Of a DNA stretch of 10,251 nucleotides, positions 1 through 4,802 are shown piece after piece. Source of the DNA: an uncultured Solirubrobacteraceae bacterium. Its GTDB lineage: Bacteria; Actinomycetota; Thermoleophilia; Solirubrobacterales; Solirubrobacteraceae. The position numbers and the translations under genes were made by a program. The stretch covers positions 1 to 10,251 of the forward strand of contig CATPBV010000235.1 of NCBI GenBank assembly GCA_955652345.1, in the 5' to 3' direction. Under the pieces are notes generated by a model. It was not told where the DNA came from. It saw nothing but the letters and a program-made list of their open reading frames with translations, and did no database searches. The stretch's first letter is position 1. The number at the start of each line of letters is the position of its first letter.

Positions 1-222
1 CTCTCCAAGTACTCGCACGTGGGGATCGTCATCGTGCGCGGCCAACAAACCGTGCTTGCGACGAGCGCCTACTTCGGTTACGGCATCGGATCGTTCGCGG
101 TCCTGCCGCTTGCCCCCGGGAGCTACATGGTCAGGCTGGCCGCGACGGATCTCGCGGGCAACTTCAGCCGGATCACAGGGTCGTTGTCGGTGCCGGCACC
201 TCCACGTCGCCATAAGCACTGA
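1..222 (+). CDS. C-terminal end of a secreted Ig-like/FnIII-like protein (5' partial)
   Basis: The reading frame is open from the first base of the window and ends at TGA 220-222, so only the last 73 residues are seen and the true start lies outside. The visible part reads as alternating beta strands, with the run LAPGSYMVRLAATDLAGNFS followed by a short tail ending in PAPPRRHKH. The pattern PG-[ST]-Y-hydrophobic-A-x-D-x-[AL]-G-N is typical of bacterial Ig-like or FnIII-like modules at the end of exported actinobacterial proteins. It resembles the end of the beta-propeller protein at 2288-3694 (PGSYVLTATPSAVGLAG). Export is inferred from that similarity, because no signal peptide is in view. 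Its last 50 bases overlap the 3' end of the convergent HD-GYP gene. The function of the whole protein cannot be told from this fragment. Confidence 0.75.
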   Translation, partial: LSKYSHVGIVIVRGQQTVLATSAYFGYGIGSFAVLPLAPGSYMVRLAATDLAGNFSRITGSLSVPAPPRRHKH

Positions 223-1597
223 TCCGCTGTCGCTCACTGAACCCGCGGGCGGACCTCTCAGCAGGCTCCGGGCGATGCTCAACGAGCGTCTCGAGGGCTG
301 CGACAGCGTCACGGTCCAGTCGCCGCGGGACGTCATGACCAATGATCGAAAGTGCATCGGTGGTGCTCCACGCCCGACGGTACGGGCGATTCGCGGTGAG
401 CGCCTCGTAGACGTCGGCGACCGCAAGCACCCGCATCGGCATTGACAGCTCCCTCGCCGTCAGGGCCAATGGATAGCCGCTGCCGTCGAGCCGTTCGTGA
501 TGCGAGCTTGCCAGCGGTGCCAGCTCCTCGAAGCACGGGGTTCGCTCGAGGATGCGCCGAGTCAGGACCGGATGTCCCTTGACCTGGGCGAACTCTCCCT
601 CGGTGAGCGGGCCGGGCTTGTCCAGGATCCGGTTGGAGACGCCAAGCTTCCCGATGTCGTGTAGCTGCGCAGCCCTGCCGAGATCGCGAACCGTCCCTGC
701 GTCGAGCCCGAGACGCCGGCCGATGCCCGTCGCGACCGCCCCCACGCCATCGGCATGGCGATGAGTCCACGGCGACTTCGCATCGACGATCCCAGCGAAC
801 CCGTCGGCAATCCGATCCAAGTGCTCGTCGTCGACGACCAGCGTCCGGTCGGGCGGCTCGACGGTCCGGAGGTCCGGAGTCGCCAGCGAAGCCCAGAACC
901 CGTTGTCAGCGCGGAACGTCTCGAGCGCGCGGACGAGCTCAGGGTCGAACCATTCACCGCTCCGCCGCTCCGCCACCCGGTAGACACCGCGTGTGCCGCG
1001 CACGCGGTGAAACACATCGACGGTCTGCGCCAGGCACAGGATCCGTCCGAACAGGGGAATCTGCTCGCCCCGCAGGCGGCGCGGCTGGCCATGGCCGTCC
1101 CAGTGCTCATCGAGCGCGCGAATCGCCTCGGCCGTCGCCTCGGAGAAGCCAAGCTTCAGGGCAATCTCGGCCCCCCGATCGCAACGCGCCTGCATCAGCG
1201 CACGCGTCACCTCGCCCTCGTTCTTGATCGCCAGCAGCCGATCCGTCCGAGCCCGCAGCGACCCACCCGGCGCGACCGTCCGCACCGACCAGACGAACGC
1301 AGGAAATGGCCGTGCCCAGTTCACCAGCTTCGATGTCCGCTTGGCCTGCCGGTCATCGGCGCCGAACAGCGCCGTCATGTGCGCCGAGTTGGCAGAGCAG
1401 CCGGCGTCCTTGAGCAGCAGCGCGTAGTACAGATCCGACTTTGCCTGCGGATCCAGCCCGAGCACCTCCGCGATCCGCATCCCGACCAGGCAAGACCGCG
1501 CAGCGTGTCCGGGCGGCTCTCCTTCGCCGATATCCAGCGCGTAGGACAGCGCCCCGACCAGCCCGGACAGCGGGATCTCGCCCTGACCCGCAAGCAC
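173..1597 (-). CDS. Tandem-HD protein with a C-terminal HD-GYP phosphodiesterase domain
   Basis: This is a 474-residue protein. The C-terminal half (about 255-445) is an HD-GYP domain, the family that hydrolyses cyclic di-GMP and related cyclic dinucleotides. Visible key residues are H281, the HDIGK signature (H313, D314, K317), H342, the HH pair at 366-367, then D371 and GYP at 374-376, followed by VADVYEALTANRPYR (393-407). The N-terminal half (about 10-200) looks like a second, decayed HD-GYP fold: H31, KD at 63-64 where HD is expected, and EHWDGHGQP (164-172) where HHExxDGxGYP is expected. That copy probably lacks catalysis and may sense or dimerise. No membrane segment, receiver or PAS domain is seen, so the protein is predicted cytoplasmic. 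The GTG start at 1597 is the only close start; an in-frame TAA lies upstream at 1658-1660. No Shine-Dalgarno is evident. About 30 residues past the domain look unstructured. The exact substrate is inferred from the family only. Confidence 0.9.
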   Translation of the reverse strand: MLAGQGEIPLSGLVGALSYALDIGEGEPPGHAARSCLVGMRIAEVLGLDPQAKSDLYYALLLKDAGCSANSAHMTALFGADDRQAKRTSKLVNWARPFPAFVWSVRTVAPGGSLRARTDRLLAIKNEGEVTRALMQARCDRGAEIALKLGFSEATAEAIRALDEHWDGHGQPRRLRGEQIPLFGRILCLAQTVDVFHRVRGTRGVYRVAERRSGEWFDPELVRALETFRADNGFWASLATPDLRTVEPPDRTLVVDDEHLDRIADGFAGIVDAKSPWTHRHADGVGAVATGIGRRLGLDAGTVRDLGRAAQLHDIGKLGVSNRILDKPGPLTEGEFAQVKGHPVLTRRILERTPCFEELAPLASSHHERLDGSGYPLALTARELSMPMRVLAVADVYEALTANRPYRRAWSTTDALSIIGHDVPRRLDRDAVAALETLVEHRPEPAERSARGFSERQRISAYGDVEVPAPTTTL

Positions 1598-1762
1598 GGC
1601 GGCCAGTATCCCACACGGTCCCGCGCCAACCGAGGCGGGTGCGGAGGTCTTAGTAGCTTAGGTGAACAATTGGCCCGGATCGCGCGATGCGCCCCCCTGC
1701 CATACCCAGGAGACACTGCCGCCCGCCGGTTCGAAGACCGTGGCGCCCAGCCTCGACAGCTG
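1598..1762. other. 165-bp spacer between the nucleotidyltransferase and HD-GYP genes
   Basis: No coding sequence is supported here. It contains a short hairpin at 1724-1745 (arms CGC+CGGT and ACCG+GCG with a 2-nt bulge, loop TCGAAG) just past the nucleotidyltransferase stop. There is no T-run on either strand, so it is a poor intrinsic terminator. An AT-richer patch at 1649-1671 holds the direct repeat CTTAG-TAG-CTTAG (1649-1661). The possible HD-GYP promoter sits at the left end. The spacer length suggests the two minus-strand genes are transcribed separately. Confidence 0.45.
1605..1613 (-). promoter_or_regulatory. Possible extended -10 promoter of the HD-GYP gene
   Basis: On the minus strand the sequence reads TGG-GATACT, an extended -10 (TGn) followed by a hexamer matching TATAAT at 4 of 6 positions. 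It ends 7 nt before the GTG start at 1597. Transcription would begin at or within a base or two of the start codon, giving a leaderless mRNA, which fits the missing Shine-Dalgarno. No good -35 is seen at 16-18 bp. This is a weak call from sequence alone. Confidence 0.35.
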
Positions 1763-2215
1763 CTAGCCAGCGCTGTCGACTGCTGACTTCAGGCGGGCGA
1801 GTAGCCCATCGGGGTCGTGCAGGATCCGACATCCGTCCTGCACCACTCGCTTCGTGCCGGCGTCGACTGAGTTTGTCGCAGCCCACCCCGGGCGGCCGAT
1901 TCCGAACTCCACTTGTAGCCCTGATGGCAGCTCCACTCGTCGCTCCGTGATGTCGCCGAACTGCCCGCGGCGGACGACTGGCGGATTGCCGGGCACCTCG
2001 AGCCAGTCGTCGGACGTGGTGAACCGTTCATGCTCGCCCGTGAGCAGCACGATGTCGAAGTCTGAGTCCTCGGTCGGCTTCTGGCGGGCCCACGAGCCGA
2101 CCATGGCCAACGCCCGGATCTCAGGTCGCGTGCTCACCCAAGAGATCAGCCGCTCGGTCAACCGCCGCACCTCGCGCTCGTGCTTGTGGTGCTCAGACGA
2201 GCGGGGCGCATGCAC
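1763..2215 (-). CDS. Small stand-alone nucleotidyltransferase-domain protein
   Basis: This is a 150-residue protein of the DNA polymerase beta-like nucleotidyltransferase superfamily. The signature is GSWARQKPTEDSDFDIVLLT: G40-S41 at the nucleotide-binding turn and the metal-binding pair D52 and D54. E103 (QVEFGIG) is the likely third acidic residue. The middle (about 68-92) and the C-terminal helix (HDPDGLLARLKSAV, 133-146) complete a minimal single-domain protein. Such proteins transfer a nucleotide to a small molecule, RNA or protein; the acceptor cannot be read from sequence. No HEPN partner lies next to it, so a classical MNT-HEPN toxin-antitoxin pair is not supported. The frame stays open far upstream across the divergent gene, but that part is antisense shadow. 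GTG at 2215 is chosen because similarity-like sequence begins soon after it and a weak GGA lies 9 nt before it. GTG at 2170 is the alternative start. A 72-bp region separates it from the divergent beta-propeller gene. Confidence 0.82.
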   Translation of the reverse strand: MHAPRSSEHHKHEREVRRLTERLISWVSTRPEIRALAMVGSWARQKPTEDSDFDIVLLTGEHERFTTSDDWLEVPGNPPVVRRGQFGDITERRVELPSGLQVEFGIGRPGWAATNSVDAGTKRVVQDGCRILHDPDGLLARLKSAVDSAG

Positions 2216-2249
2216 GAGAAGCGATCCAACTGGCTGGCGCGGGATCCAC

Positions 2250-2278
2250 TTGACGCTTCGACTGGGGTTTGGTCGAAT
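2250..2278 (+). promoter_or_regulatory. Sigma-70-like promoter of the beta-propeller gene, probably leaderless
   Basis: TTGACG at 2250-2255 matches the -35 consensus at 5 of 6 positions. Exactly 17 bp later TCGAAT at 2273-2278 matches the -10 at 4 of 6. The -10 ends 9 nt before the ATG at 2288, so the transcript would start within a few bases of the ATG and carry almost no leader. No Shine-Dalgarno precedes the ATG, consistent with leaderless translation. It lies inside the 72-bp divergent spacer shared with the nucleotidyltransferase gene. Confidence 0.55.
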
Positions 2279-2287
2279 GTAGTCGCG

Positions 2288-3694
2288 ATGCGATCGCCAC
2301 GACTGATTCTCCTGTCGGCGTTGTTGCTCTCGGCGATTCTTCCCGCGTCCGCTCAGGCGGCCTTCGCCGGCGCCAACGGCCGGATCGCCTTCGACCGCAC
2401 GCTGACGACCGGCGTCGACCAGATCTTTGCGGTCGCGCCGGACGGCAGCACGCCGGTCAATCTCAGCAATTCGAGTGCGAGCGATACGACCCCGTCGTAC
2501 TCGCGCGATGGCAAGCTGATTGTGTTCGAGCGGGACAACGGCTGCTGCGGCGGTGCTGGCGGCGTGATCATGGTGATGAACGCCGATGGCTCGAACCAAC
2601 ATCAGCTCACCACACCCCCATCGGGAGAATATGACGCGCAGCCCGCGTTCTCGCCGGACGGCCAGCAGATCGTCTTCGAGCGGGGCACGATCCCGGATAC
2701 GGGCCGGACGGAACTGCTGTTCGTCGTCAAGGTCGACGGCACTGGCCTGCATCAGCTCCAGACGCCGCCGGCCGGGTTCGCCGACGAGACGCCGAGGTGG
2801 TCCCCCGATGGCACGAAGATCGCCTTCATGCGCGAACCCACCGATGACAGCGGCGGGCAGATCATGGTTGTCAACGCGAACGGGACCGGCACGGCGACAC
2901 CCGTGAGCCACCCTCCCAGTGGCTACAAGGACGGGGATCCGAATTTCTCGCCCGACGGGTTGAAGATCGTCTTCTCTCGCAGCCAGGCAGCCGAGCTCAA
3001 CGTGGCGAGCAACATCATCGTGGCCGATGTTCACACCACCGCTGAGACCCCCCTGACGAACGACACGGCTTCGACGATCGAGAACGAGGATCCTGCGTTC
3101 TCGCCGGACGGCAGGCTGATCGTGTACGGACGTGCCGATAACACCGATCCCAGCAATCCCATCAAACAGCTGTACGTGATGGGCGCCGACGGCTCGGGCA
3201 AACACGCGATCACGCCCGCGGTGGCGAACCAGTTCGATGGCGTGCCCGACTGGCAGGCGCTGGCGCCGACCCTTTCAGGCCTCGCCATTACCCCGGGTAA
3301 GGCTTCGATAGCGGGTCGACGTGTCGCGGGCAGGTGCGTCAAGCCGACGAAGAACAACAAGAAGCACAACCCCTGCCGCCGTTCAGCCAAGCTGACGGTC
3401 AGGTACACGCTCAACACGGCCTCCAGCGTCGCGTTCAAATTGACGCGATCGCTCCCGGGGCGCAAGGTCAAGGGTAAGTGTGTCAACCAGACAACGAAGA
3501 ACAAGAAGCGCAAGCGCTGCAGGCTCACGGTGCCGGTCCGCATCTCGATCACCGGCCCGGGAGCAGCCGGCGGCAACAGCTCCATGTTGGACGCGAAGGC
3601 GCTCGGCCCAGGCTCCTATGTGCTGACAGCGACGCCGAGTGCCGTGGGACTGGCAGGCACGGCGCAATCAGCCAGCTTCACGATTGTGAGCTGA
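2288..3694 (+). CDS. Secreted TolB/PD40 beta-propeller protein with C-terminal Cys-loop module
   Basis: This is a 468-residue exported protein. Residues 1-24 form a signal peptide: basic start MRSPR, hydrophobic core LILLSALLLSAIL, and an AQA-A cleavage site. Residues 29-325 are a WD40-like/TolB-type propeller with repeats about every 50 residues: YSRDGKLIVFER (71), FSPDGQQIVFER (121), WSPDGTKIAFMR (171), FSPDGLKIVFSR (220) and FSPDGRLIVYGR (271). A half-blade (NGRIAFDR, 30-37) and a closing PDWQAL (320-325) suggest a six-bladed ring closed between its ends. Residues 329-468 are a beta-rich module with two Lys/Arg-rich Cys-loops and a PGSY...LAG ending, seen in many Thermoleophilia secreted proteins by my recollection. 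No peptidase domain follows the propeller, so a binding or scaffolding role is inferred, not an enzymatic one. The frame is open further upstream to ATG 2180, but ATG 2288 is chosen because it opens the signal peptide and avoids overlapping the divergent gene. TGA is at 3692-3694. Confidence 0.9.
   Translation: MRSPRLILLSALLLSAILPASAQAAFAGANGRIAFDRTLTTGVDQIFAVAPDGSTPVNLSNSSASDTTPSYSRDGKLIVFERDNGCCGGAGGVIMVMNADGSNQHQLTTPPSGEYDAQPAFSPDGQQIVFERGTIPDTGRTELLFVVKVDGTGLHQLQTPPAGFADETPRWSPDGTKIAFMREPTDDSGGQIMVVNANGTGTATPVSHPPSGYKDGDPNFSPDGLKIVFSRSQAAELNVASNIIVADVHTTAETPLTNDTASTIENEDPAFSPDGRLIVYGRADNTDPSNPIKQLYVMGADGSGKHAITPAVANQFDGVPDWQALAPTLSGLAITPGKASIAGRRVAGRCVKPTKNNKKHNPCRRSAKLTVRYTLNTASSVAFKLTRSLPGRKVKGKCVNQTTKNKKRKRCRLTVPVRISITGPGAAGGNSSMLDAKALGPGSYVLTATPSAVGLAGTAQSASFTIVS
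3314..3520 (+). repeat. Duplicated Cys-loop within the beta-propeller protein's C-terminal module
   Basis: Two 21-residue segments match at protein level: residues 343-363 (3314-3376, GRRVAGRCV...C) and residues 391-411 (3458-3520, GRKVKGKCV...C). Each has G-R-[RK]-V-x-G-[RK]-C-V, then a Lys/Asn-rich stretch, and a second Cys after exactly 12 residues (C350/C363 and C398/C411). The spacing and extracytoplasmic setting suggest two disulfide-closed basic loops; the disulfides are inferred. Confidence 0.7.
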
Positions 3695-3718
3695 GGCTGC
3701 CGACCGGGTGGCTCCGGG

Positions 3719-4759
3719 TCAGCACCTGGAGCGGCTTATGCGTACTCGCAAGCCGCCCGCCACCTCGAGCATGTAGTCCCAAAACCGGCGTGTACTCCGG
3801 CGATCCGTTCGCGCAGCTCGGCGTCGCGGAGTCGACGGCCGTGGAATCGTAAGTCGCGAGGATCACCGGCGGCAGCGGCGCCGAGGAGATCAGTTCGTGC
3901 GCGTGCCCATAGGGCGGGGCGGAGCGCTCGACAGAACTCAACGGGCCGAGCGAGCCGAGATCCACCGCTTTCCAGTCGGCGACGATCCGCGCGTAGAACG
4001 GGTCACCGCTGTGGACGAAGGCGACGATCCGGTCGATCGCGGTGCGGCCGTGCGGGACACCGGTCACCCACCTCGCGGCGACATCGCTCAGATTCGTGTC
4101 CGGCGGCGAGGACAGTGTGACTACGCCGCGGAGCCGCCTGATCGTGCCGATGAACGCGGCCTCCCCGCCACCCTGCGAGTGTCCACTCATCACGATCAGG
4201 CGCCACTTTGGCGATCCGTGGGCGAGGAACCGGCGCCAGCCCTCGCGTGGATAGCGGGCGGCGAGGCAGCGAAGCAGAGAGGCGAGGCGGTGCTCGATGC
4301 CGTTCCGCGGCGGCAGACTGATGAACGCGCTCGGATGCGTGCCGTCGAACTCGTTTCGGCGGACGGTGCCGTAGCAGCGCAGGTCGTTCAGGCACCGGAT
4401 GCCGACAGCGGTCTGGTTGTCATAGGTGAGCCCGATCGCGTCGTAGCCGAGCGACGCCGCGGCCCTCAGGAACAGCTTGCAGCACCCGGCTGTCCGCCGG
4501 TGCCGGGCAGGAACACCACCAGCATGCCGTTGGAGCGCGAGCGCGGCCCGGCCATCGCCAGGCTTGGACTGCCCGGGCCTGTCACGGCAGGATCGGCCTG
4601 GGTCGGGCGGACCGAGTGCACGGTTACGCCCGGGGCGATCCGCGCGGTGGCCGGAGCCGCCAAGCCCGGCCTGAGCGCGTGCGCAACGACCACAAGACAG
4701 AGCACCGCCACCGCCACGACCAACAGGCGACTGGCTATCGCGCGGGGGAGGATTGGCAC
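3719..4759 (-). pseudogene. Secreted alpha/beta hydrolase, disrupted by two compensating frameshifts
   Basis: With the frames joined this encodes about 346 residues. A hydrophobic signal or anchor (12-29) follows a GTG start at 4759 with AGAGAG 7 nt upstream. Next come the oxyanion-region motif LVVFLPGTGG (80-89), the nucleophile elbow SGHSQGG with Ser195, a candidate acid in HSGDPFY (D253), a candidate histidine in YGHAHEL (H286 or H288), STAVD (306-310) and a closing PVWDYML. This is a serine-hydrolase fold; the substrate is unknown. As written, the first frame stops at 4466-4468, soon after FLPGTGGQPG. The next frame, one base back, is open from there through the catalytic core to 3678. 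A missing base in the GGG at 4485-4487 restores the continuation CCKLFLRAAASLGYDAIGL. Near the 3' end an extra T in TTTT (3781-3784) turns PVWDYML into PVLGLHA and pushes the stop into the neighbouring gene. Removing it gives TGA at 3719-3721, 24 bp clear of that gene. No other stop is present, so recent decay or sequence error are both possible. Confidence 0.82.
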
Positions 4760-4802
4760 GTTGATTCTCTCTGTCGCTTCAGTCAGACATGCTTGTTAAC
4801 AC
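4760..4802. other. 43-bp divergent spacer between the hydrolase and recC
   Basis: Both genes start outward from this short spacer, so any promoters must overlap each other or the coding ends. A TTGATT at 4761-4766 resembles a -35 for recC, but the best following hexamer (AGACAT, 4785-4790, 18-bp gap) is weak. Next to the recC start are two 6-bp palindromes, GTTAAC (4795-4800) and CACGTG (4800-4805). They share one base and the second contains the GTG start. No Shine-Dalgarno for recC is visible. Confidence 0.4.
4767..4772 (-). promoter_or_regulatory. Ribosome binding site of the alpha/beta hydrolase gene
   Basis: AGAGAG on the minus strand lies 7 nt before the GTG at 4759. It supports GTG as the start of the hydrolase reading frame and places the hydrophobic signal segment at the N-terminus. 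Confidence 0.55.

Noticed and set aside
1724..1745. GGTTCGAAGACC resembling a tRNA T-arm
   Set aside because: The flanking 5-bp stem does not pair properly and no acceptor or anticodon arm can be built on either strand.
755..1786. A 343-codon open frame on the plus strand
   Set aside because: It is a shadow of the HD-GYP gene on the opposite strand, with Arg/Pro-rich translation and no recognisable domain.
2645..3112. Exact 18-bp repeat (GCGTTCTCGCCGGACGGC at 2645 and 3095)
   Set aside because: Both copies encode the same PD40 propeller motif (AFSPDG), so protein repeat structure explains it.
2216..3205. The long upstream extension of the nucleotidyltransferase frame on the minus strand
   Set aside because: It lies antisense to the beta-propeller gene. 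Only the part from about 2215 downward looks like a protein family.
3699..3712. Imperfect palindrome GCCGACCGGGTGGC between the convergent genes, considered as a terminator
   Set aside because: The arms are only three paired bases around mismatches and no T-run follows on either strand.
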